NCBI RefSeq assembly: GCF_001425625.1
Contig: NZ_LMCP01000026.1
Span: 1-38,172 of the forward strand
Length of the DNA stretch: 38,172 nucleotides
Source: Mesorhizobium sp. Root102
GTDB lineage: Bacteria; Pseudomonadota; Alphaproteobacteria; Rhizobiales; Rhizobiaceae
Reading direction: 5' to 3'
The position numbers were made by a program, and so were the translations under genes. Below the pieces are notes generated by a model that worked only from the letters and a program-made list of their open reading frames with translations, was not told the DNA's origin and searched no databases. Each line of letters starts with the position of its first letter. The first letter of the stretch is position 1. Below, piece by piece: positions 23,299-31,701 of the stretch.

Positions 23299-24303
23299 TC
23301 AGCCCTTCGAGCAAACTTCCGCGTATTGGTCCAGGGTCTTCCTGGTAACGCGGTATTCCGGAACGACGATGGTCTTTTCGACTTTTTCCCCACGCAGGTA
23401 CTTGAGGGCGGCTTCGACCGTGTATTCGCCCTGGGTGAATGCGTCCTCGGTCGCCGTGCCGTACATCTCGCCATTGCGGATGGAGTCTATCCCGGCCTTG
23501 GTGCAATTCGTGCCGGAGACGATCAGGCCACCTTCCGCAACGCCAACCTTCAACCCCGCCTGGCGAGCCGCCTGTATGACCGGAATCGCGGTATAGTCGG
23601 CTTCCGCGCGCACAGCCTGGATTCCGCCCTGCGACTGGTATTTCGCGAAGAGCTGCTGTGCGATGTTTCCGCTCAGCACCGGATCCCAATTGCCGTCCTG
23701 CACATCTATGATCTTGTATTCCGGCGCCGTGGCCATCACCTCTTCGAAGCCCCGCTGACGATCCTGAACCATTGTGGCACCCTTGGTGCCGGAGATCACG
23801 ACGACATTGGCCTCTTTCAGGCCCAATTCACGCAAGCCATCGATGATATTCTGGCCCGCGAACCGACCGAGCGCGACATTGTCGGCAACCACCTGGAACG
23901 CAATGTCCTCGCTGATGGCCGGGTCGGCGGGGCTGTCCATGTAAAGGACGGGGATGCCGGCCGCCTTAGCCTTCTTGACCGAGCCGACTAGGGTCTTGTC
24001 GTCGGCGGGCTCGACCATGATGAGATCGGGCTGCTGGGAAATTGCCTCGTTCATCTGCTGCACCTCGAGAACGGCATCGAAGTCATTCTCCAGGACGTTC
24101 ACCTTGACGCCCGCGGCCTTGAGCTTGCCGGTGATTTGCTCGTTGAAGACCTTGCACCACGGGTTCGAGGTGCCGCATGTCACAAGGGTGACCGTCTTTC
24201 CGGCCAGATCGCCTTCCGCGTGCGCTACGGCACCCGAGATCATCGTCGCCACAAGACATGCGGCGCGCAGCGCCTTCAATGTGTATCCGTATGTTTTTGA
24301 CAT
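23299..24303 (-). CDS. Sugar-type (periplasmic binding protein family I) solute-binding protein
   Basis: A 334-residue secreted binding protein of the RbsB type. A Sec signal peptide with hydrophobic AACLVATMISGAVA and cleavage after AHA precedes DLAGKTVTLVTCGTSNPWCKVF. Family features include PDLIMVEPADDKTLVGSVKKAKAAGIPVLYMDSP and a C-terminal CTKAGIDSIRNGEMYGTATEDAF. Both ATG 24309 and ATG 24303 are in frame; AAGGGG is too close to the first and well spaced from the second, so 24303 is preferred. It lies about 20 bases after hyuB. The two cysteines in the mature N-terminus (TCGTSNPWC) are unusual for ribose-binding relatives and may form a disulphide. Confidence 0.92.
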   Translation of the reverse strand: MSKTYGYTLKALRAACLVATMISGAVAHAEGDLAGKTVTLVTCGTSNPWCKVFNEQITGKLKAAGVKVNVLENDFDAVLEVQQMNEAISQQPDLIMVEPADDKTLVGSVKKAKAAGIPVLYMDSPADPAISEDIAFQVVADNVALGRFAGQNIIDGLRELGLKEANVVVISGTKGATMVQDRQRGFEEVMATAPEYKIIDVQDGNWDPVLSGNIAQQLFAKYQSQGGIQAVRAEADYTAIPVIQAARQAGLKVGVAEGGLIVSGTNCTKAGIDSIRNGEMYGTATEDAFTQGEYTVEAALKYLRGEKVEKTIVVPEYRVTRKTLDQYAEVCSKG

Positions 24304-24326
24304 TTTCATTCCCCTTATGGATGGTT

Positions 24327-26117
24327 TTATGAGTTACTCGGATTGGCTACAGCGCTGATATTGGCGCGCTGTTTTCGCGTCGCTTCTTCGTCGACCAGGT
24401 AAAGTCTCTTCTCCGCTTCGGATTCCGTCACCACGACTCCGTAGATGTTGCGAGCACGCTCGATCGACACCCACCCCTCCGAAACGTCGTGGGCGACAAG
24501 CTCGGCCGTCCGGTCCAGAGGGCTGCCATAACCGCCGCCGCCCCCGGTCATCGACACAAGGCGCTCGTCCGGGACGATCACCTGGGTCCCGGCCATGGGT
24601 ACAGCGATACGGTTGCCCGCCTTGTCCGTCTTCCAGCCGTCGGAACCTTGGCCGGTCATGCCGCCACGAACGCCCCGCGCTGGATTTTCATGCCCATCGA
24701 ACGTATAGGCGACCGTCATCGGGTTGTTCTTGCAGCCATAGACCACCTTGGATCCAAGCGCGCCGCGCTGCCGTCCGGCGCCTTCCGAATTGGGGATCAG
24801 ACGCTTTTCCCAGACCTGAAGCGGATATTTCTGCTCATCCACCTCGGTGCTGTCGTGATACATCAGCGACGCGGCGACCGGCAGATAGTAAGTCGGCCAG
24901 CCATCGGCGACGGGACCGCCCGGACCGCCGGTAGAGCCAAGGAATATCTGGTTGACATAGCTCTCGTTGTCGTACCGCGCATCCTCACCCGATATGACAC
25001 CGTAGGAAATGCCCATTCCAAGCGCGCCCTCGGCCAGTCCGAACCCCTCTCCCAAGTTGGCGAAGGCGGCCTGGGTAAGGGTGACGAGGCGGTCGGCTAT
25101 GTTCGTGGTGGCCATCGAGCAGGAATGCGGGAACTTCGGAATGCCTGCGATGCAGCCTTCGCGAAGCTGAACCGAGATGCGGCGGAAACTGCCTGCATTG
25201 TGCGGTACGTCGGGGTCGATCGAGTTGAAGACGCCCGTCATCACGTTGTTCGTGGCGCATGCCTGCGATTCGTTCAGTCCGCCGGGGTAGTTATCCGGAT
25301 TGTCACGCAGGTCGAGATCAATTTTGCCGCCTGCACTGTCAATTGTGACAGTGACCTTCAGCGGCACACCGTCCGGCAGATTCGGATAGGGATCGTGACG
25401 GGCCTCGCCGACAATCCGGCCGCTCGGAAGCTTGCCGATGGCATCAATCATCCGCCGCTCGCTGTAGTCAAACCAATCCCTGATGAAGGCACGCACGGCC
25501 TCGCGCCCATATTCCTTGCAGAGCTCCTTGAGACGGCGCTCAGCAATCCGGGCCGCGCCAAGCGTCGCGAGATAGTCGCCGTACCACTGATCCGGAACAC
25601 GGATGCGGCGTCGGCACATTCGGATTATGTCGCCGACATCCTTGAATTCCCTCTGCACCTGGACGCAAGGGAAGATAAGCGCGCCTTCCTCATAGATATC
25701 GCGGGCGCCCGGCATATAGGTCGTAGGCAGTGAATTGCCGCAGTCGGCCTGGTGCGCCTTCGCGCAGGCGGTGAAAACATGCTCGCCCTCAAAGAACACC
25801 GGCACCAGTATGGCGTGGTCGGCGGGATGCGTGTTTCCGAGATATGGATCGTTGTGCAAAAAAGCGTCTCCCTCACGGAAATCATCGTGAAGTTCCGTCA
25901 TGGCCTTCGCCAATAGCTCGGTTCCGATGACATGGACCGGCAGGCCCTCGGCCGACGCGAGAAGTTCATTGTCGGAGGTAATGATGGAGCACGAAAAATC
26001 GCGCGCGGTGTTGAGCACGGCCGATCGGCCGGCTCTCAGCAGAGTGTTGGTCATTTCGCGCACAATGCGATCTAGTCGGTTGGACAAGATGGCAAGCAGA
26101 AGCGGTTCGGTCGTCAT
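24327..26117 (-). CDS. hyuB: Hydantoinase B/oxoprolinase-family subunit (HyuB)
   Basis: A 596-residue large subunit of the ATP-dependent hydantoinase/5-oxoprolinase family. The conserved region FLHNDPYLGNTHPADHAILVPVF, the block LNESQACATNNVMTGVFNSIDPD and a glycine-rich C-terminus (SMTGGGGGYGSPLDRTAE) are typical. HyuB pairs with HyuA; together they use ATP to open a cyclic amide such as hydantoin, 5-oxoproline, caprolactam or a related ring. It starts 2 bases after the hyuA stop and precedes the binding protein of the importer. The family covers several substrates, so the ring compound is not identified. Confidence 0.92.
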   Translation of the reverse strand: MTTEPLLLAILSNRLDRIVREMTNTLLRAGRSAVLNTARDFSCSIITSDNELLASAEGLPVHVIGTELLAKAMTELHDDFREGDAFLHNDPYLGNTHPADHAILVPVFFEGEHVFTACAKAHQADCGNSLPTTYMPGARDIYEEGALIFPCVQVQREFKDVGDIIRMCRRRIRVPDQWYGDYLATLGAARIAERRLKELCKEYGREAVRAFIRDWFDYSERRMIDAIGKLPSGRIVGEARHDPYPNLPDGVPLKVTVTIDSAGGKIDLDLRDNPDNYPGGLNESQACATNNVMTGVFNSIDPDVPHNAGSFRRISVQLREGCIAGIPKFPHSCSMATTNIADRLVTLTQAAFANLGEGFGLAEGALGMGISYGVISGEDARYDNESYVNQIFLGSTGGPGGPVADGWPTYYLPVAASLMYHDSTEVDEQKYPLQVWEKRLIPNSEGAGRQRGALGSKVVYGCKNNPMTVAYTFDGHENPARGVRGGMTGQGSDGWKTDKAGNRIAVPMAGTQVIVPDERLVSMTGGGGGYGSPLDRTAELVAHDVSEGWVSIERARNIYGVVVTESEAEKRLYLVDEEATRKQRANISAVANPSNS

Positions 26118-26119
26118 CC

Positions 26120-28189
26120 TCAGCCTTCCTTCGTCATCAGGTAATCGCCGTTTTGGAGGACGCTCGCCTTCCAGCCAGGGAACACTACTATGGTTGTCGT
26201 GGGCTCCTGGATCACACAGGGGCCTTTCACACTGGCACCTCCGGACAGTGACGGACCGTCATAGCGGGCCGTCTGTTCCGGGACGTCGCCGCCGAACCAG
26301 GCGTCTCCGACCGAAAGGGGTTCGGCGCCGATGGCGGCCGTGCGCTGCCGCTTCAGGGTGGGCTTCGGCAAGCGCGCTATCGCGCGGGCCTTCCAGTAGA
26401 TGCATTCAACGCTCTGCCCCGGCTCGCTGACCGCAAAGACACGTTCGTGCGCCGCATGGAAGCCCTCAATCATCGCTTCTACATCGTCACGCGAGTTGAA
26501 GCATGATCCACGCAAGGGGACGTCGAGCTCCCAGACCTGGTGCGGGTAACGCGCTTCAACAAAGAACTCCCGGAACTGCTGGTCCCTGGGGGTGCCTATG
26601 CGCTCGAAGAATGCGTCGATCTCGGCGTTCAGCTTCGCCAGATCGGCATTGATGGTGTCGTAGTCGAAATTGCGGGTATCGGTCCGTCGGCTGGCGGAGA
26701 ACTCGGTCACGATGTCCGAAAACAGTCCACCCGAGGCGGACAAGGCCCCGGCGGTGCGTGGCACGAGGACACGGTCGGCATCGAGCAACTCCGCGATGCG
26801 GCCGATCGTCATGCCTCCCGCGCCGCCGCCGGCGATCAGGAGCGATTGTCGCGGATCCAAACCCTCGTTGACCGTGATGCTGCGGATCGCGTTGACCATG
26901 TTGTCCGTTGCGATCGCCAGGATCGCATGCGCGGCCTTGTAGACAGAAATGCCGAGCGGCTTTGCGACGTTGTCGGTGATCGCGCGGACTGCGGCGGTAT
27001 AGTCGAGCTTGATGCGCCCGCCGAGAAAATAGTTGGGGTCTATGTGGCCTAGAACGACGCTCGCATCCGTGACGGTCGCCTTCGTTCCGCCTCTCCCATA
27101 ACAGGCAGGTCCGGGAGAAGACTTTGCACTCTGCGGGCCTACACGTAGCAACCCGCCCGGGTCGATCCAGGCGATCGAACCGCCGCCCGCGCCGATATTC
27201 TTGATGTCGACGGCCGAAAGGCCAGTCATGTGTCCGGTATACTGCTCGCCGATCCAAGTCTCGCGCGTGAACTTCATGTAGCCGCCGCGCACGATCGAGA
27301 CGTCGAAGCTGGTGCCGCCCATGTCGCAAACAATGATGCTCTCTTCATCGGGCGCGTTGGCGCGGCCGGCGACGGGAGCCATGGCGGGAGCCGAATTGAC
27401 GGTGTAAATCGGGCGAAGGGCCACGTCTTCCACGTTCAGGACGCCTCCGAACGAGGTGCCGACAAGAAGCTGACCCTTGAAACCGCCCTCCTTCAGGTCC
27501 CTTTCCATTTCCCGCAGGTGACGCTGCATGAGCGGCTTGAGCGAGGCGTCGATCACCGCCGAGGATGCACGACGATATTCGCGTAAAATCGGGTTTATCT
27601 GATGCGACAAAGTCACAGGAATATCCGGCAGCTCGCGCTTCAGGATCTCCGCCACGCGAAGCTCGTGCGCCGGGTTGATGATCGACCATAGCAGACAAAC
27701 GGCCGCCGCCTCGACTTTGCGTTCGCGCAGTTCAGCAGCAATGCGCACGACCTCCGCCTCGCCCAGCGGCATCAGAACGGCGCCCTCGGAATCGATGCGC
27801 TCGGGCACCTCGAACGTCAGCCTGCGCGGGACGTAGGGATCGGGATAACGGCCGCGGAAGTCGAACGGGTTGAGTTTGCCGCCCTCGCGCAGGACGAGGG
27901 TGTCGGGATGACCCGCCGTTGTCAGAAAAGCCGTCTTCGCCGTGTCCCCGGTGATAATCGCATTCGTCGAAAACGTCGTCCCGTAGGTGAACAGCGTCGT
28001 TTGAGAAAGGAGCTCGTGTAGGCTTATACCGATCTCCTCGCTGACCACCGTCAGCGCGTCGGAAATGCCGTTGAAGACCCGGTCATAGGTCGTAAGCGCC
28101 TTGTTGACCCACAACTGCCGGGTTTCGCCGTTCGTGACGACGACGTCACTAAATGTGCCGCCGGTATCAACGGCAATCCGAAACGTCAT
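26120..28189 (-). CDS. hyuA: Hydantoinase A/oxoprolinase-family subunit (HyuA)
   Basis: A 689-residue ATP-binding subunit of the hydantoinase/oxoprolinase family. The N-terminal phosphate loop VDTGGTFSDVVV (7-18) and second phosphate loop CDMGGTSFDVS of the ASKHA fold are present, as are TYGTTFSTNAI, GAGGGSIAWID and SPGPACYGRGGTKATVTDA. It should phosphorylate the ring amide so that HyuB can hydrolyse it. GGGGGAG precedes the ATG. Upstream, a weak minus-strand promoter can be read (TTGAAA at 28376-28371, CACTAT at 28353-28348). It heads the operon and is divergent from an XRE-cupin regulator, its likely controller. The family also includes caprolactamase and acetone-carboxylase-like members, so the substrate is open. 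Confidence 0.92.
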   Translation of the reverse strand: MTFRIAVDTGGTFSDVVVTNGETRQLWVNKALTTYDRVFNGISDALTVVSEEIGISLHELLSQTTLFTYGTTFSTNAIITGDTAKTAFLTTAGHPDTLVLREGGKLNPFDFRGRYPDPYVPRRLTFEVPERIDSEGAVLMPLGEAEVVRIAAELRERKVEAAAVCLLWSIINPAHELRVAEILKRELPDIPVTLSHQINPILREYRRASSAVIDASLKPLMQRHLREMERDLKEGGFKGQLLVGTSFGGVLNVEDVALRPIYTVNSAPAMAPVAGRANAPDEESIIVCDMGGTSFDVSIVRGGYMKFTRETWIGEQYTGHMTGLSAVDIKNIGAGGGSIAWIDPGGLLRVGPQSAKSSPGPACYGRGGTKATVTDASVVLGHIDPNYFLGGRIKLDYTAAVRAITDNVAKPLGISVYKAAHAILAIATDNMVNAIRSITVNEGLDPRQSLLIAGGGAGGMTIGRIAELLDADRVLVPRTAGALSASGGLFSDIVTEFSASRRTDTRNFDYDTINADLAKLNAEIDAFFERIGTPRDQQFREFFVEARYPHQVWELDVPLRGSCFNSRDDVEAMIEGFHAAHERVFAVSEPGQSVECIYWKARAIARLPKPTLKRQRTAAIGAEPLSVGDAWFGGDVPEQTARYDGPSLSGGASVKGPCVIQEPTTTIVVFPGWKASVLQNGDYLMTKEG

Positions 28190-28466
28190 TTACGCTCCCC
28201 CTCATGGCTTGCTCATTCCGGACTTCATCGCGAAGCCGACGGGCACCCCGGGCACCGCCAGGCCATTTCAGCCGGCGATGTTGGAAAGTGAATCCAGTCT
28301 ACGCTGCACCCGTTAACTGATACAAACATGGCCGATAAGATTTAGCAATAGTGAAATTTTATGGTTCTTTTTTCAAAAATGGGTATGTATGCAGCGTTGA
28401 AGAGATGGCATATTGCAGCATGTTTATCGCGTGCGAATCCCCACGCAGCCGGTCGGGAGGCTTCAA

Positions 28467-29063
28467 GTGAGCATTGAGACGAAGGAAGCGGCTGATCCGA
28501 AGGACAAATCGGAGACGCTTGTCGGAGCGCGACTTCGCATGCGCAGGCTAGCAAGGCGGCTTACCCTCCAGGATTTGGCGGAAAAGTCAGGGCTCTCTGT
28601 CGGATTGTTGAGCCAGATCGAAAGAGGCATGACAACGCCATCCCTGCGTTCGCTCCGACAGATCAGTACCGCACTTGAAATGCCCGTCGGCTGGCTTTTC
28701 GAGCCGGCGCCGCACCCTTCGGAAGAGCTTATCGTCAGAGCCGCGAACCGCAGGAGAATGGACCTCGGGCCGGGCGCGATGGTCAAGGAGCTGATGTCCC
28801 CGGATACGGTGCTCGACATCCAGATCATAAGAATAATCATACAGCCCGGGGGCACCTCGGGCGAAAAGGCTTACAACAATTTAATCGGCGCGAAATGCGG
28901 CACTGTCGTTTCTGGCCAGCTCGGTCTGGAAGTTTCTGGAAAGAAATACTTACTGGATGCTGGTGACTCGTTCGCCTTTCGGGCCGAAAACATGCATCGC
29001 TTCTGGTGCAGCGGTGATGTACCCGTAGAATTGATCTGGGTGGTTACCCCAGCGCTTTACTAA
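28467..29063 (+). CDS. XRE-family regulator with C-terminal cupin domain
   Basis: A 198-residue regulator. The helix-turn-helix (LGARLRMRRLARRLTLQDLAEKSGLSVGLLSQIERGMTTPSLRSL-type region, about residues 19-60; full stretch visible in the protein) is followed by a cupin domain that ends in GDSFAFRAENMHRFWCSGDVPVELIWV. The frame opens at an ATG at 28413, but GTG at 28467 has GGGAGG six bases upstream and gives the normal family N-terminus, so GTG is chosen. It is divergent from hyuA and most likely regulates the hyuAB-transporter operon. XRE-cupin regulators usually sense a small metabolite in the cupin pocket. No repeat motif shared with that operon's promoter was found. Confidence 0.88.
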   Translation: MSIETKEAADPKDKSETLVGARLRMRRLARRLTLQDLAEKSGLSVGLLSQIERGMTTPSLRSLRQISTALEMPVGWLFEPAPHPSEELIVRAANRRRMDLGPGAMVKELMSPDTVLDIQIIRIIIQPGGTSGEKAYNNLIGAKCGTVVSGQLGLEVSGKKYLLDAGDSFAFRAENMHRFWCSGDVPVELIWVVTPALY

Positions 29064-29070
29064 ATGCTTA

Positions 29071-29190
29071 TTCAAGCGTCGGCGCACGTGTGCCCGGCAG
29101 AAGGCGAGCGTCAGGTCGCTCTTGTCGCCAGCACTCGATACCCGCCATAGCCATCGACCTGCAGGATTCCAGTGGAGGGCTCACGTCGCG
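29071..29190 (-). pseudogene. IS66-family transposase remnant
   Basis: The minus strand reads GILQVDGYGGYRVLATRAT, then stops, and continues in another frame as LTLAFCRAHVRRRLN. Both match the catalytic region of IS66 TnpC (typically LQVDGYGGY followed by LAFCWAHVRRRF). A frameshift lies between the two halves near 29115, and no other IS66 part is recognisable in the following 200 bases. It is a short relic between the XRE gene and the next module. Confidence 0.6.
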
Positions 29191-29378
29191 AAGGCATCAC
29201 GCCCCTAGCAAGCTTGATCATCGCAGAATGCGCCAAAACACGATAGCCGCGCTCTCATCGTCCCCAAAGTGTCAGGATTTGCGTTGTTCCGGCTGGAAGC
29301 TGCCGCACCAGCGCGTCGTCCCTTCCTGCTTTCGAGGCGAACATGCCACTTGCTAGATGGGGTCTAACGGCGCCAAAA

Positions 29379-29394
29379 GTTTCTTGTAGGAAAC
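29379..29394. promoter_or_regulatory. Putative XRE-cupin operator, copy 1
   Basis: GTTTCTTGTAGGAAAC is a near-palindrome with five-base arms GTTTC/GAAAC, extended to seven by flanking AA/TT. It lies 80 bases before the binding-protein start. Fifteen of its sixteen bases recur at 35257-35272 near the deacetylase and aminotransferase genes. Confidence 0.65.
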
Positions 29395-29399
29395 TTAAT

Positions 29400-29451
29400 C
29401 GAGGTGTACGCTACCTCCCTATAGCCGAGGTGTACGCTGCCTCCCTATAGC
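29400..29451 (+). repeat. Two tandem 26-base repeats before the Liv-type binding protein
   Basis: The 26-base unit at 29400-29425 is repeated directly at 29426-29451 with a single A/G difference. Each copy contains an inverted pair GAGGT...ACCTC (imperfect in the second) and a TATAGC that could serve as a weak -10. The repeats end 23 bases before the start codon, within the leader or core promoter. Confidence 0.7.
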
Positions 29452-29474
29452 AATGAATGCAACAGGGGAACAAA

Positions 29475-30608
29475 ATGAAAAAAGTTGTGATAGCAGTTGC
29501 AGGGTTAGCCATCATTTCCGGTGCGACGTCTGCATCCGGCCAGGACGCCGGTACCTTCCATATTGGAGCGGCGGCGCCGCTTTCGGGGCCTCAGGCGATA
29601 TTCGGCCAAGGGCTAACCAACGGCATGCAGCTTTATTTTGATCAGCTGAACGCCGCAGGCGGATTGCCTGGTGGCCACAAGGTCGAACTCGTCAAGGCGG
29701 ACGACAGAGCAGATCCCCGGGAGGGCGTTCTGGTTGCCCAGAAATTCTGCGATGATGAGCAGATGATCGGCGTTCTCGCCCATTTCAACAGCGGCGTTAC
29801 TATCCCATCCCTCGATGTCTACGGTGGATGCAGCATGCCGCAGGTTACGGTGTCTTCTAACCCGCAGGTTACCCAGCTCGGATTCGGCCACGTTTTCCGC
29901 GCCGCCAACGACGACTACGCTCAGGCGCAACTCTCCGCATCCTATGCGATCGAGACCTTGAAAGAGAAGAGGGCTGCAATAATCCAGGATAAGCAGGCAT
30001 TTGGCGAGGGAGTGGCCAAGATCTTCGAGGACAAATTTAAGGCGCTTGGGGGGGAAGTAACCTCCGTCTCGGGTGTGAACTCGACCGATGTCGATTTTGG
30101 GCCGGTGATCACCAGCCTGAAGGCCGAAAATCCGGATATGGTCTATGTCGGCGCCGTCATGCCGCAGTTGGCTTTGATCGTTCGGCAAATGCGGGAGCAA
30201 GGCATCAAGGCGTCGTACTTTGTGCCAGATGGCGGATTTACGCCCGATCTGTTCGCTCAGGCCGGCAAGGACAACGCCGAGGGGACGCTGATTACCTTCC
30301 AGGTTCCGCCTTATGATTCGAAACCTGAACTAGTAGCGTTTGCCAAGGCCTACAGGGAAAAGTTCGGAAAAGAGCCAGATACCTATGACGCTTACGGCTA
30401 TCTCGCTGCTTGGATAGTAGGCGAAACCCTGAAGGGGATGTCGAAAGCCGACGTCAATCGCGAAAACCTGATCAAGGCACTTCACGCGACCAACCTGAAG
30501 AACAGTCTCCTGGGGATCGATGTCTCATTTACCGAACATGGGGATCTAAAAGGCGGTCTTGCCTTCCTATACAAGGCGACCGATGGCCAGTTCAAACTGG
30601 TAAAATAG
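29475..30608 (+). CDS. Branched-chain-amino-acid-type solute-binding protein (LivJ/K-like)
   Basis: A 377-residue periplasmic binding protein of the Peripla_BP_6 family. A Sec signal peptide (MKKVVIAVAGLAIISGATSASG) precedes GTFHIGAAAPLSGPQAIFGQGLTNG, the family N-terminus. ATG at 29475 with AGGGGAAC upstream is chosen over ATG 29457, which lies on the ribosome-binding site side. The body has VELVKADDRADPREGVLVAQKFCDD and FRAANDDYAQAQL. Such proteins bind amino acids, but also amides, urea, aromatic acids and other small compounds. It leads the five-gene importer operon, behind the near-palindrome at 29379 and the tandem repeats. Confidence 0.92.
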   Translation: MKKVVIAVAGLAIISGATSASGQDAGTFHIGAAAPLSGPQAIFGQGLTNGMQLYFDQLNAAGGLPGGHKVELVKADDRADPREGVLVAQKFCDDEQMIGVLAHFNSGVTIPSLDVYGGCSMPQVTVSSNPQVTQLGFGHVFRAANDDYAQAQLSASYAIETLKEKRAAIIQDKQAFGEGVAKIFEDKFKALGGEVTSVSGVNSTDVDFGPVITSLKAENPDMVYVGAVMPQLALIVRQMREQGIKASYFVPDGGFTPDLFAQAGKDNAEGTLITFQVPPYDSKPELVAFAKAYREKFGKEPDTYDAYGYLAAWIVGETLKGMSKADVNRENLIKALHATNLKNSLLGIDVSFTEHGDLKGGLAFLYKATDGQFKLVK

Positions 30609-30623
30609 CCTGCATCTCGAGCG

Positions 30624-30655
30624 AAGGCTTTCCGCTGTGCCGGGAAGCCTTTTCT
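30624..30655 (+). terminator. Attenuator-like hairpin between binding protein and LivH
   Basis: AAGGCTTTCCG (30624-30634) pairs with CGGGAAGCCTT (30641-30651) through one G-T wobble, and TTTTCTT follows. Outer CTCGA/TCGAG bases could lengthen the stem. It has the form of an intrinsic terminator, and would reduce transcription from the binding-protein gene into the permease genes. Confidence 0.65.
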
Positions 30656-30741
30656 TCGAGTGCTCCTGCACGATAATCGATCTCTGCGGCGCCACTTTCA
30701 TTGGCGAACGAGCAGGCATAGCCGACAGGGCGTCGCCAACA

Positions 30742-31695
30742 ATGGAACTCATCCAGCAAACGGTGAACGCTTTGAGCATCGGCGCGATCTACGCGTTGAT
30801 CGCTCTGGGCTACACCATGGTTTACGGCGTCCTGAAGCTGCTGAACTTTGCCCACGGTGAAATGTTTATGCTCGGGGCCTTCTTCTCCTATTGGTTGATT
30901 GCGCAGGTCGTCGGATCTTCTGAAACGCTTTCTTTTCTGCAGTTTGTGGGCATCGGTCTGTCCATCCTTTTCAGTTGCCTGCTGGTCGGCCTGGTCGCTA
31001 TGCTGTTGGAACGGATCGTTTATCGCCCCCTTCGGGGCAAACCGCGACTCTCGCCACTTTTGGGCGCCCTTGGAATGTCGATCGTTCTCCAGAACGTCGT
31101 CCAGATCTCTGTCGGCCCCGGCATTTTTGCGTATCCAACGCTGTTCGGATCAACACGCATCGAAATTGGGGGAATCGGCATCAATAGGACAGCGATCGTC
31201 ATCATTGGCTTGAGCGTCGCGCTGATGGCCGCGCTGCAGGTTTTCTTGCAACGCTCCAGAACAGGCGTCCGCATCCGCGCACTTGCCGAAGACCATGAGA
31301 TCGCGCGCCTGATCGGTATCGAAATCAACAAGCCAATCGCTGCGATCTTCTTCATCGGCGGCGCCCTGGGCGCGCTTGGCGGCGTCCTCTATGCCGCCAA
31401 CTATGGGGTGATGCAGTTTTCAATGGGTACGATCGTTGGACTGAAGGCATTTACGGCTGCAGTGCTCGGCGGCATAGGGAGCGTACCAGGCGCGGTTCTG
31501 GGAGGTTTCCTGCTGGGCCTGTTGGAGACCTTCGCAGCCGGCCTCTTGCCCAAGCTGACCGGCGGGCTGATCGGCACGGAATACCGAGACGTGGTCGCAT
31601 TCGCGGTCTTGATAGTCGTTCTGATCTTTAGGCCCAGCGGTCTCCTGGGCCGCCCCGAGGGTACAGGTGAAGCATCCGACAAGAAGGACTTCTGA
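30742..31695 (+). CDS. livH: Branched-chain-amino-acid-type ABC permease (LivH-like)
   Basis: A 317-residue permease. It starts MELIQQTVNALSIGAIYALIALGYTMVYGVLKLLNFAHGE, the standard LivH N-terminus, with further hydrophobic helices and the loop EDHEIARLIGIEINKPIA in the middle. ATG at 30742 is chosen because the frame upstream to 30637 overlaps the hairpin region and lacks homology; the ribosome-binding site is weak. It is separated from livM by 6 bases. It forms one half of the membrane channel of the importer. Confidence 0.92.
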   Translation: MELIQQTVNALSIGAIYALIALGYTMVYGVLKLLNFAHGEMFMLGAFFSYWLIAQVVGSSETLSFLQFVGIGLSILFSCLLVGLVAMLLERIVYRPLRGKPRLSPLLGALGMSIVLQNVVQISVGPGIFAYPTLFGSTRIEIGGIGINRTAIVIIGLSVALMAALQVFLQRSRTGVRIRALAEDHEIARLIGIEINKPIAAIFFIGGALGALGGVLYAANYGVMQFSMGTIVGLKAFTAAVLGGIGSVPGAVLGGFLLGLLETFAAGLLPKLTGGLIGTEYRDVVAFAVLIVVLIFRPSGLLGRPEGTGEASDKKDF

Positions 31696-31701
31696 GGTCC
31701 G

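Noticed and set aside
21752..23689. 645-residue open frame including the RbsA-like ATPase
   Set aside because: The first 131 residues are read inside the binding-protein gene in another frame and lack homology; the real start is 23296.
28371..28411. TTCAA...TTGAA inverted repeat between hyuA and the XRE gene as an operator
   Set aside because: Arms of five AT-rich bases about 25 bases apart are likely by chance; no second copy.
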